From UBA1723 sp045642085 (lineage in GTDB: Bacteria > Bacteroidota > Bacteroidia > Bacteroidales > Paludibacteraceae), in NCBI GenBank assembly GCA_045642085.1, contig JAZUIF010000098.1, positions 1 to 64,000 of the forward strand: a stretch of 64,000 bases of DNA, read 5' to 3'. Positions within the stretch are counted from its first letter, which is position 1. Each line of letters starts with the position of its first letter. Positions 25,128 through 32,725 of the stretch are shown in pieces. The notes beneath the pieces were generated by a model. That model had not been told where the DNA came from. It searched no databases and saw nothing but the letters and a program-made list of their open reading frames with translations. The translations under genes and the position numbers were made by a program.

Positions 25128-26480
25128 ATGAATGCGTTACGACTTTTAACATCGTCTGTTGCAACACTCTTTATATCTCAGTGTATGTATGCAGCTGTTA
25201 CAAATGCTGAATTGGAATCACAACCTGATTTCTTCAGCTCAAACTATATTTCTTACGAAGCAAGTGTGAAGGGAATCAATAAGGTGCAGAATGGAGTTTA
25301 TGATTTCCCTACACTTTCTGATGCTCCTGCAGGTTATACTCCATTCTATATCAGCCACTATGGCCGTCATGGCTCACGTTATCACTATAGCCAGGAGGAT
25401 TACAATTATGTGGCTGATATATTCGTGAAGGCAGCAGCTGAATCTGGACTTACTCCATTTGGCATGCAGCTATTTATTGAGATGGAGCAGATACGTCAGG
25501 ATGCCGACAAGAGAGCTGGAGATCTTACTCCGCTAGGACGTGAGCAGCATCGTGGTATAGCAAGACGTATGGTGAAGAATTTCCCATCTGTCTTTTCAGG
25601 TGAAAATAAGAAAATTGATGCTAAAAGTACAGTGGTGGTACGTTGTGCTTTGAGTATGACTGCTTTTTGCCAGGAATTGAGTAAAATCTGTCCAAATTTA
25701 GCCATTGACAACGATGCGAGCGAAAGATATCAGAAATACATGTGTCATGGAAAAGTGGTTGGCGATTTTTCAGGAGGCAATAGTAATCCAGAGTTGTCTG
25801 CTTTCTATGAGAAAAGAGATGTCGGCAAGGATTTGCTTAACAAGATATTCTCAAATAAGAATGTCATAAAGAAGTACGTGAATAGAGAGAAGTTTGTGAA
25901 GACTCTTTATTATATGTTGATTTCTTTGCAGGGTGTTGATGTGGATAATCTAGATGAGCGTAATTGTACGTTGACTAAAGTTTTCACTCTTGAGGAGATG
26001 GCTGCACAGTGGCAAGCACAGAATCTATATTGGTACAAGGATTATGCTAATTGCCCGCTTAACGGAGGTGTAGGAATCAAATCGGCAAGATTTTTGGTAG
26101 AGCAGATTCGAATTGAAGCCGACGCAGCAATCGCAGGCAATGGTGTAGCTGCCAATCTACGTTTTGGCCACGATACTGGTTTGCTTCCTCTTGTCGCCCT
26201 TCTTAATCTAGATGGAGCAGGAGAGTCTCACAAGGATCTAGAGTTGCTTCACAATTATTGGCAGGATTTCTCTGTGATTCCTATGGCAGGAAACTTGCAG
26301 ATGGTATTTTATCGTAAAAATGATCCAAGCGTGTCAGGAAGCCAGTATCTAGTGAAATTTTTGTTAAATGAGCGTGAGGTTAGACTTCCAGAATCAAAGA
26401 AGCCTGTCGTTGGCAACTACTATAACTGGAATGATGTTCGTGATTATTTGACAGAGATTGAACGAACAGTTCATCCTTGA
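25128..26480 (+). CDS. Secreted histidine-type acid phosphatase (MINPP/phytase-like)
   Basis: A probable periplasmic or surface phosphomonoesterase. The 450-residue protein has a signal peptide (about 1-24) and the histidine-phosphatase signatures: YGRHGSRYHYS (about 82, RHGxR, with the His that is phosphorylated) and RFGHDTGLLPLVALL (about 345, the HD proton donor). The size and the RHGSR/HDT pair resemble the MINPP and phytase branch seen in gut Bacteroidetes, so inositol phosphates are a reasonable but unproven substrate. It has its own TAnnTTTG box. There is no T9SS tail and no lipobox. Confidence 0.85.
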   Translation: MNALRLLTSSVATLFISQCMYAAVTNAELESQPDFFSSNYISYEASVKGINKVQNGVYDFPTLSDAPAGYTPFYISHYGRHGSRYHYSQEDYNYVADIFVKAAAESGLTPFGMQLFIEMEQIRQDADKRAGDLTPLGREQHRGIARRMVKNFPSVFSGENKKIDAKSTVVVRCALSMTAFCQELSKICPNLAIDNDASERYQKYMCHGKVVGDFSGGNSNPELSAFYEKRDVGKDLLNKIFSNKNVIKKYVNREKFVKTLYYMLISLQGVDVDNLDERNCTLTKVFTLEEMAAQWQAQNLYWYKDYANCPLNGGVGIKSARFLVEQIRIEADAAIAGNGVAANLRFGHDTGLLPLVALLNLDGAGESHKDLELLHNYWQDFSVIPMAGNLQMVFYRKNDPSVSGSQYLVKFLLNEREVRLPESKKPVVGNYYNWNDVRDYLTEIERTVHP

Positions 26481-26559
26481 CAAAACATGCTGAACAACAT
26501 TTAATCGTATATTGAGTAAGTAATAATTAACAAAATTGGTAAAATAAAGGCTGAATTTT

Positions 26560-26589
26560 TTTGTCGGCAAACTAAATGTTTTATTTTTG
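26560..26589 (+). promoter_or_regulatory. Promoter (-33 and -7) of the DUF4377-like gene
   Basis: TTTG (26560-26563), an 18-base gap and TATTTTTG (26582-26589) match the Bacteroidetes promoter well, 29 bases before the start codon. Confidence 0.7.
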
Positions 26590-26618
26590 CCAATTGAAAA
26601 TTAAAAAAGAATTCGGAT

Positions 26619-27050
26619 ATGAAAAAGATAATAATGGCTGCTTTGACATTACTTTGTGGTATGTCGGGTATCAACGCTCAGGAATTTATGAAAGTGAGTG
26701 CTGAAAAGGTTCTTACTGAGGACAATCAGCGTTGTTTTCAGATCCGTCGCGGTTACAGCCGTAAGGATAAGACACAGTGGGAACCATTCTGTGGTGGATT
26801 CCGTAACTTCTACTATGAGAGTGGATATGAGTATACTATGCACGTTGAGAAGTATGATCCAACTGCAGATACAATCGTTGTGATCAAGACTATCGGTCGA
26901 GATAACTCAGACTCTTACCGTAAGCAGCAGGAGATGAAGAAGAAGGCTGCTGAGGCACGTGCTGCTAAGGCTGCTCGTGAGGCAGAGGCAAATAAAAGTG
27001 CTGCACCAGCTAAGAATAATGCCAAGCCAGCTCCAGCAAAGAAGAAATAA
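26619..27050 (+). CDS. Secreted DUF4377-like protein with Ala/Lys-rich tail
   Basis: The 143-residue protein has a signal peptide (ending GINAQ, about 21) and a small beta domain (about 25-95) with RCFQIRRG, WEPFCGGFRNFYYESGYEYT and HVEKYDP. The W-x-x-F...IxxF-x-Y-x-x-GYEY pattern is that of DUF4377, a domain of unknown function in Bacteroidetes lipoproteins and secreted proteins. The last 50 residues are a charged helix turning into a Pro/Ala/Lys tail (ANKSAAPAKNN, then PAPAKKK). The same tail ends the SPOR protein at 27763-28341, down to the nucleotide level. A palindromic terminator follows. The role is unknown; the tail may bind an acidic envelope partner. Confidence 0.75.
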   Translation: MKKIIMAALTLLCGMSGINAQEFMKVSAEKVLTEDNQRCFQIRRGYSRKDKTQWEPFCGGFRNFYYESGYEYTMHVEKYDPTADTIVVIKTIGRDNSDSYRKQQEMKKKAAEARAAKAAREAEANKSAAPAKNNAKPAPAKKK

Positions 27051-27074
27051 TGGAATATAAACCATATTTTGTAT

Positions 27075-27104
27075 AGAGACGCGATTTTTTCGCGTCTCTT
27101 TTCT
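27075..27104. repeat. Family 1 palindrome acting as terminator
   Basis: AGAGACGCG (27075-27083) pairs with CGCGTCTCT (27091-27099) around a T-rich loop, followed by TTTCTTTT. The arms are those of family 1, and the site is 25 bases after the DUF4377-like gene. Confidence 0.75.
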
Positions 27105-27128
27105 TTTATGTAAAAATCTTTAAGAAAA

Positions 27129-27653
27129 ATGTTGAAGTTTATAAAGATTAATACTAAATCCACTGATTATCAATTTGTCGAAGAACTACTGTATTCAGCA
27201 TTCCCTTCTGATGAAAGACGAGAAAATTCCAAACAGCGTCATAATGTCGATTGTAATGAGAAGTTGCAATGTCTTTTGATTAAAGATGGCGACGTGAACG
27301 TTGGGTTTATTACCATCTGGACATTGTCTGGAATCTCATACGTGGAGCATTTTGCCATTTCAGACGATTTGCGTCGACATGGATATGGGTCGAAAGCATT
27401 GGCGAAGCTAACGTCAACTATAGCATCAAAATTGATTTTGGAGGTAGAGCTGCCGTCGACACAAGAAGCAATCAAACGAATTGCATTCTACGAGAAAAAT
27501 GGTCTCAGATTGTCTTCCCGACCATATATCCAACCTCCATATTCGCAAGATAAACAGAGTTTGCCAATGGCGTTGATGACGTATGGAGTTGTCGGCGAAA
27601 ATGAAATAGAAACAGCAGTGGAAGAAATGTATAGGTATGTGTATGAAAAATAG
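27129..27653 (+). CDS. GNAT family N-acetyltransferase
   Basis: Transfers an acetyl group from acetyl-CoA to an unknown amine. In the 174-residue protein, the central strand VEHFAISDDLRRHGYGSKAL (about 77-95) gives motif A, with R/H-x-x-G-Y-G-S as the pyrophosphate-binding loop. LILEVELPSTQEAIKRIAFY (about 105-124), ending with ...RIAFYEKNGL, gives the typical motif B with the Y-x-x-x-G-F-like end. No signal peptide. Neighbours are unrelated envelope protein genes, so the substrate cannot be inferred. A degenerate palindrome lies just after the stop. Confidence 0.85.
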   Translation: MLKFIKINTKSTDYQFVEELLYSAFPSDERRENSKQRHNVDCNEKLQCLLIKDGDVNVGFITIWTLSGISYVEHFAISDDLRRHGYGSKALAKLTSTIASKLILEVELPSTQEAIKRIAFYEKNGLRLSSRPYIQPPYSQDKQSLPMALMTYGVVGENEIETAVEEMYRYVYEK

Positions 27654-27671
27654 TCAAATGAATGATTTAAA

Positions 27672-27698
27672 TTACATGCATGTCTGTACGTCTCTGCA
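27672..27698. repeat. Degenerate copy of palindrome family 1
   Basis: ATTACATGCATGTCTGTACG continues TCTCTGCAC, the same decayed subtype as at 371-392, with several point changes. Confidence 0.5.
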
Positions 27699-27730
27699 CT
27701 CATTTTTATTGAAACTTGAAACATTTTTTA

Positions 27731-27738
27731 TATCTTTG
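27731..27738 (+). promoter_or_regulatory. Promoter -7 box of the SPOR-folE-mutS2 run
   Basis: TATCTTTG, with ATTG 19 bases upstream (27708-27711) as a possible -33 box, 24 bases before the ATG at 27763. It probably drives the four same-strand genes up to 32351. Confidence 0.6.
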
Positions 27739-27762
27739 TGGCATATAATGAACTTATAGATT

Positions 27763-28341
27763 ATGAGTAGAATAAAATTTGGTTTGACTATATTGTTGAC
27801 TATGCTTACACTTGCGTTGTCGGCACAGTCGCAGAAGGTAAAACACGAAGATATTTTCAAGGATTTGGCCAAGACTCAGCCTGGCTATGGTACTGTTAAA
27901 TTGCAACAGAATCCCAAGGTCAATCTATTGGTAAATAGAAAGATAAAGGATAATGAAGCAAAGAAATACATCACATTCTCTGGTTACAGAATCCAAGTGT
28001 ATATGGATAATAATCAGAAGAAATCTAAGGATGAGGCTTACGCAAGAGAGAAGAAGTTGAAAGAGAAGTTTGAGGATCTTACAACTTATATCAGTTTCTC
28101 ATCTCCGTTTTGGAAGCTTCGTGTGGGTGATTTCCGTACTCACGCTGATGCACTTGTTATGGCAAAGAAACTTCGTGAGGCTTTCCCTGAACTAAGTTCA
28201 GAAATCTTGATTGTAAAAGATGATGAAGTACGAGATGTCACTTTAGAGGTCGATCCTTCAACATTGAAGAAGGATGAGACTGCAACTAAAAAAGAAGACG
28301 TGGCTAGCAATAAAAGTGCTGCCCCAGCTAAGAAAAAATAG
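27763..28341 (+). CDS. SPOR-domain secreted protein
   Basis: The 192-residue protein has a signal peptide (ending ALSAQSQ, about 22), a short linker and a SPOR domain (about 65-150: SGYRIQVYMDNNQKKSKDEA, LTTYISFSSPFWKLRVGDF, ALVMAKKLREAFPE). SPOR domains bind denuded peptidoglycan glycan strands at the septum. The tail (VASNKSAAPAKKK) is shared with the DUF4377-like protein at 26619-27050. The SPOR gene next to folE is an arrangement I recall from other Bacteroidales. It is the first gene of a run of four with gaps of 24, 0 and -4 bases. Confidence 0.85.
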   Translation: MSRIKFGLTILLTMLTLALSAQSQKVKHEDIFKDLAKTQPGYGTVKLQQNPKVNLLVNRKIKDNEAKKYITFSGYRIQVYMDNNQKKSKDEAYAREKKLKEKFEDLTTYISFSSPFWKLRVGDFRTHADALVMAKKLREAFPELSSEILIVKDDEVRDVTLEVDPSTLKKDETATKKEDVASNKSAAPAKKK

Positions 28342-28365
28342 GAAATAACATAAAAAAGGGCTAAT

Positions 28366-29307
28366 ATGAAGAGATTTATTACACTTGTAGCGACTGTAGC
28401 AACATTGTTTTCTGCGTCGGCTAAGATAGAGAAGAGCAACGAGCGTACAGCAGAACATAAGAAGTTTGACAACTATTCATACGCTATTGTGCCTCCAGCA
28501 GGCTACGAGCTAACTGATAATGGAACTAAGTTTAGAAATGCGGATAAGAAGTCGAGCATTTCTATCTCTCATCTTAACATGATTCTTGACGCTTCAAGCG
28601 AGAATGAGTTGCTTAAGGTGACTTTCAACAATTTTGTGTCTGGTTACCAGACAAATGAGACTGTGTTCATCAACGATGCAGAGCATTATTTGGTGAGCAA
28701 AGCAGAGAACGGACGAATCTTCACAACTCTTGTTGTGCCTGAGGATAACGGTTCGGTGATGCTTACTGCATCGACTCCATCAGATGATTTGGCAGAGATT
28801 GAGAAGACTAAAGAGGCTCTTCTTTCAGTAGTGTTTATCGACCCTGCAGAGTCTGCTGACAATCCAATCTTTGAAAATTCACTATATAGCATCGCTAACC
28901 AAGGTTTCCGCGCTCAACCAGAGGGCTCAACTCTAGTGGCATTCTGTGAGTCGGGTGATTTCGCTAAGGAGCAGGCTACAGGTAGATTGGTATACTTTAA
29001 GGTGTTGATGAATGAGGATGCTGTTAAGGCTAAAGAGCAGAAGATGTTTGCTACAGAGGTTGTTAAGGCATTGGTTTCGGACAACGAGACAATCACATCT
29101 GATAATGCAGTTGAAGTAAATGGATTGCCTGGTTATGAGTATTTCATCACTGAGACAGAGAACGGAGCAGTGAAGTCGAAATCATACGCTATGGTTGTCT
29201 TCACAACAGGTAAGTACTACTGCTTCACATCTAAGGCAAACCAGGAAATTGATATGTATTTGCAGAAGTTCCAGGCTGCTGCAAAGAGTTTTCAGGCAAA
29301 GAAGTAA
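28366..29307 (+). CDS. Secreted protein with two related halves
   Basis: No family is recognised with confidence. The 313-residue protein has a signal peptide (ending SASA, about 19) and two roughly parallel halves: about 30-160 (YSYAIVPPAGYELTDNGTKF, ISHLNMILDA, ENGRIFTTLVV) and about 170-310 (NSLYSIANQGFRAQPEGSTL, VYFKVLMN, ENGAVKSKSYAMVVF). Each half has a Y-x-I...P-x-G opening and a later strand with E-N-G. This resembles PsbP/DcrB-like single-domain proteins, here doubled. The stop codon at 29305-29307 is immediately followed by the folE start, so they are translationally close. The function is unknown; a periplasmic location is inferred. Confidence 0.65.
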   Translation: MKRFITLVATVATLFSASAKIEKSNERTAEHKKFDNYSYAIVPPAGYELTDNGTKFRNADKKSSISISHLNMILDASSENELLKVTFNNFVSGYQTNETVFINDAEHYLVSKAENGRIFTTLVVPEDNGSVMLTASTPSDDLAEIEKTKEALLSVVFIDPAESADNPIFENSLYSIANQGFRAQPEGSTLVAFCESGDFAKEQATGRLVYFKVLMNEDAVKAKEQKMFATEVVKALVSDNETITSDNAVEVNGLPGYEYFITETENGAVKSKSYAMVVFTTGKYYCFTSKANQEIDMYLQKFQAAAKSFQAKK

Positions 29308-29922
29308 ATGAACGAAGATTTAGAGATAAAACCATGGGATATCGCTAAGTATCCCAGCAAAGATTTGACAGCTGAGTTGGCTCCTCTCGTAAGAAAGGAG
29401 CTTGAGCTGTTGGGTGAGGATGTCAACCGTGAGGGATTGCTAAAGACTCCAGAAAGAGTTGCAAAAGCAATGCAGTTTATGACTTACGGTTACAAAATCG
29501 ATCCAAGTGACGTGTTGAAGAGTGCTGTGTTCGAGGAGGATTACAGCCAGATGGTGATCGTTAGAGACATTGATTTCTACTCACTTTGCGAGCACCACAT
29601 GCTTCCATTCTTCGGAAAGGTTCACGTTGCTTATATCCCTAACGGCAAGATAACTGGATTGAGCAAGATCGCGCGCGTGGTGGAGATCCTATCACGTCGA
29701 CTTCAGATTCAGGAGCGACTTACAACGCAGATCAAGGATTGCATCCAGGAGACATTGGAGCCTCTTGGTGTAATGGTTGTTATCGAGGCTCAACACATGT
29801 GTATGCAGATGCGTGGAGTGCAGAAGATGCACTCAGTCACTACTACATCTGATTTCACAGGTGTGTTTGAGACAGCAAAGACAAGAGAAGAGTTTATTAG
29901 TTTGATCACCGTCAACAGATGA
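29308..29922 (+). CDS. folE: GTP cyclohydrolase I
   Basis: Converts GTP to dihydroneopterin triphosphate, the first step of folate (and of queuosine-type) synthesis. The 204-residue protein has the family motifs DIDFYSLCEHHMLPFFGKVH (about 88-107), YIPNGKITGLSKIARVVEIL, SRRLQIQERLTTQI and EAQHMCMQMRGVQK (about 158-172). The three zinc ligands Cys95, His98 (CEHHM) and the Cys of HMCMQMRG are present, so this is the zinc-dependent type IA enzyme. Its start follows the previous stop directly, and its TGA overlaps the mutS2 ATG by 4 bases (ATGA). Confidence 0.96.
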   Translation: MNEDLEIKPWDIAKYPSKDLTAELAPLVRKELELLGEDVNREGLLKTPERVAKAMQFMTYGYKIDPSDVLKSAVFEEDYSQMVIVRDIDFYSLCEHHMLPFFGKVHVAYIPNGKITGLSKIARVVEILSRRLQIQERLTTQIKDCIQETLEPLGVMVVIEAQHMCMQMRGVQKMHSVTTTSDFTGVFETAKTREEFISLITVNR

Positions 29923-32351
29923 CAGAAAGCAAACTTTCATTCGGCAAGATTCGCGACTTGGTTAAGTCGGAATGTTTGTCTGACTTGGGTAAGGAGAAGG
30001 TCGACGATATGTCGTTCCTTACAAATTATGATACAATCTTGGAGGAGGCAAACCGTACTAATGAGTTTGTTCGCATCCTTCAGGAAGAGGATTTCCCAAC
30101 TGACGGATTCTACGACGTCCGTGAGGCAATCCAGAGAATAAAGGTTGTCGGCACCTATATCGAGCCGGCTGAACTATTTGACTTAAGCCGTGTTGTCGAG
30201 GCAATCGGCAGCATCGTCAGTTTCTTCGCCAACAAAGAGGAGGGAACGTACTACTATCTGCAGGAGTTGTCGAGAGATGTCTTCACATTCCCCGATATCC
30301 AACGCGCAATCGCAAGAATCCTAGATAAATACGGTCAGATTAAGGACACCGCGTCATCAAAACTTGGTGAGATTCGTCGTGAGAAAGCGGCTACGGAGGG
30401 AAGTATATCAAGAAATATGTCGTCGATTCTTCGTAAGGCTGTGGAAGATGGAATTGTGGAGAAGGGAACGACTCCAGCCGTGCGTGATGGCAGACTTGTG
30501 ATTCCAATCTCTCCTTTCTTTAAGAAGAAACTACGTGGTATTGTCCACGATGAATCTGCCACAGGTAAGACGGTGTTCGTCGAGCCGGAAATCATTGTTG
30601 AGGCTAATAATAAGTTGCGTGAACTAGAGGCTGAGGAGCAGCGAGAAATTGTCAGAATCCTTACTGAGTTCACTACAGAGATATTGCGTCCACGTACAGA
30701 TGAATTGCTGTTTTCGGTTGATTATCTGTCAGTTGTGGATTTCACAAGAGCAAAGGCACAGTTTGCGTTGAAGACAAATAGTGTGATGCCGAAATTGCGT
30801 AATGAGCAGATTATTGATTGGCGTGACGCCATCCATCCGTTGCTTTTCCTATCGCATCAGGCATCGGGCAAGGAGATCGTGCCACTTGATATTCGTCTTG
30901 ATAAGAATAATCGAATCCTACTTATTTCCGGTCCCAATGCCGGTGGAAAGAGTGTCTGCTTGAAGAGCGTAGGATTGATTCAATATATGGCTCAGTGTGG
31001 AATGCTTGTGCCGATGCATGCCGACAGTGAAGTCGGAATCTTCAACGATATCCTAATCAATATCGGTGATGAGCAGAGTATTGAGAACGATTTGAGTACC
31101 TACAGTTCGCATTTGACTTCCATGAAGGAGTTTGCGAAGAAGTGTAATGGCAAGACCATCTTGCTTATAGATGAGTTTGGAGGCGGTACGGAGCCACGAA
31201 TCGGTGGAGCTATCGCTGAGGCGTTGCTTGACCATTTCAACCGACAGAAATCGTTTGGAGTCATCACTACACATTTTACTAATCTAAAGCAGTTTGCGAC
31301 AGATACAGATGGCATCATCAACGGTGCGATGCTTTACGACCGTCATGAGATGCGTCCGCTATTCCGTCTTGAGATAGGAAATCCGGGAAGTTCATTCGCA
31401 CTTGAAATCGCAAGAAAAATTGGTTTGCCAGAAAGCGTTATTGCCCGTGCGACTGAGATTGTCGGCAACGATTACGTGAATATGGAGAAGTATCTCCAGG
31501 ATATCGTTCGTGATAAACGTTATTGGGAGAATAAACGTCAGAATATCCGCCAGAAAGAGAAGCACATTGAGGAACTTGAGGAGAAACTTACAGCTGATGT
31601 CAACGGTATCAATATAGAGCGTAAGAGAATCCTTGCAGACGCTAAAGCCAAATCCAAAGAGATGCTCGACGGTGCTAATGCCAAGATTGAGCGTACAATC
31701 AAATTGATCAAGGAGGCTAAGGCGGAGAAGGAGGCAACACGTCAGGCTCGTGAGGATTTGTCTAAATTCAAGAATGAGTTTGTCAATGGCGACGAGACGG
31801 ATGAGTTTGCAAAGAAGGTTGAGAAACTTAATGCCAAGAGCCAGCAGAAGAGTGGGGCACCTGTGCAGCAGAAGCAGGAGAAACCGATTTCTGTCGGCGA
31901 TACAGTCAAGATCAAGAGTAGTGGAGCCAAAGGTAAAGTGTTGGAGATCAAGGGTAATAGTGCCGACGTCGCACTTGGAAATCTCCGCACTACAGTCAAA
32001 TTGAAAGATCTTCAGTTGACTCAGGAGGCTGCACAGAAGACACAAAAATTCAGTTTCAATATTGTATCGTCGCACAATTCAGACATTGTGCATGAGCGAT
32101 CAAAGAATTTTAAGCAGCAGATCGACGTGCGTGGAATGCGAGCCGACGAGGCGTTGCAGGCAGTCAGCTACTATATTGAAGATGCCATTATGCTTGATGC
32201 AGGTACAGTGCGAATCCTTCACGGAACAGGCACTGGAGTGCTACGTCAGGTCATCAGAGAATATCTCAGAACAATGCCACAAGTGAAGAGCTTCCGAGAC
32301 GAGCATGTGGATTTTGGTGGAGCTGGAATTACCGTCGTCGAAGTGGGATAA
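29919..32351 (+). CDS. mutS2: Endonuclease MutS2
   Basis: A MutS-related ATPase with an Smr nuclease domain, in other bacteria linked to suppression of recombination or rescue of collided ribosomes. The 810-residue protein has the lever and clamp helices (about 150-320), Walker A ISGPNAGGKSVCLKS (about 337), ENDLSTYSSHL and DEFGGGTEPRIGGAIAEALL (about 417, Walker B), TTHFTNLKQFA, a long coiled coil (about 515-640), a KOW-like beta domain (about 660-700) and the C-terminal Smr domain with IDVRGMRADEAL and HGTGTGVLR (about 733-780). The length is standard. The overlap with folE suggests translational coupling, not a shared pathway. Confidence 0.94.
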   Translation: MTESKLSFGKIRDLVKSECLSDLGKEKVDDMSFLTNYDTILEEANRTNEFVRILQEEDFPTDGFYDVREAIQRIKVVGTYIEPAELFDLSRVVEAIGSIVSFFANKEEGTYYYLQELSRDVFTFPDIQRAIARILDKYGQIKDTASSKLGEIRREKAATEGSISRNMSSILRKAVEDGIVEKGTTPAVRDGRLVIPISPFFKKKLRGIVHDESATGKTVFVEPEIIVEANNKLRELEAEEQREIVRILTEFTTEILRPRTDELLFSVDYLSVVDFTRAKAQFALKTNSVMPKLRNEQIIDWRDAIHPLLFLSHQASGKEIVPLDIRLDKNNRILLISGPNAGGKSVCLKSVGLIQYMAQCGMLVPMHADSEVGIFNDILINIGDEQSIENDLSTYSSHLTSMKEFAKKCNGKTILLIDEFGGGTEPRIGGAIAEALLDHFNRQKSFGVITTHFTNLKQFATDTDGIINGAMLYDRHEMRPLFRLEIGNPGSSFALEIARKIGLPESVIARATEIVGNDYVNMEKYLQDIVRDKRYWENKRQNIRQKEKHIEELEEKLTADVNGINIERKRILADAKAKSKEMLDGANAKIERTIKLIKEAKAEKEATRQAREDLSKFKNEFVNGDETDEFAKKVEKLNAKSQQKSGAPVQQKQEKPISVGDTVKIKSSGAKGKVLEIKGNSADVALGNLRTTVKLKDLQLTQEAAQKTQKFSFNIVSSHNSDIVHERSKNFKQQIDVRGMRADEALQAVSYYIEDAIMLDAGTVRILHGTGTGVLRQVIREYLRTMPQVKSFRDEHVDFGGAGITVVEVG

Positions 32352-32386
32352 CGAATGATGATGTTTGGATTTTAATTATACGGTAA

Positions 32387-32719
32387 ATGGCTAAACAATT
32401 GTTGGTAGATTTCTACGATTGCGATGATATAGTATTGAATGATATCAATGTGTTGGCTGCAATAGTAAGGAAGATAGTAAATAAGATAGATTCGGTGATA
32501 GTGGAGGAGCGCTATCATCTATTTAAGCCGTATGGCATTACCTATATTGCTATTATTGCAAAATCTCATATTTCCATACATACATGGCCTGAGAAGAAAA
32601 CCATAGCATTAGATGTGTTTTCGTGTGAGGATGATCTTCCGCATGAATTTGTGGAGGAGTTGAAATCAGATTTTCATGCGAAGGATTATCAGGTAAGTAT
32701 CATCAAAAGAAATGTTTAA
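32387..32719 (+). CDS. speD: SpeD-like pyruvoyl-dependent decarboxylase (S-adenosylmethionine decarboxylase family)
   Basis: The family makes decarboxylated AdoMet, the aminopropyl donor for spermidine, after self-cleavage creates a pyruvoyl group. The 110-residue protein matches the short bacterial SpeD: LLVDFYDCD at the start, YHLFKPYGIT (about 45), AKSHISIHTWPE (about 58-69) and ALDVFSCEDD (about 74-83). The Ser that becomes pyruvoyl, the His of IHTWPE and the Cys of FSCE are present. The residue before the cleavage Ser is Lys instead of the usual Glu, and PYGIT has Thr where PYGVS has Ser. SpeD relatives that decarboxylate ornithine or arginine have been reported, so the substrate is open. 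It lies 6 bases before the membrane aminopropyltransferase gene. Confidence 0.85.
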   Translation: MAKQLLVDFYDCDDIVLNDINVLAAIVRKIVNKIDSVIVEERYHLFKPYGITYIAIIAKSHISIHTWPEKKTIALDVFSCEDDLPHEFVEELKSDFHAKDYQVSIIKRNV

Positions 32720-32725
32720 TGATGG

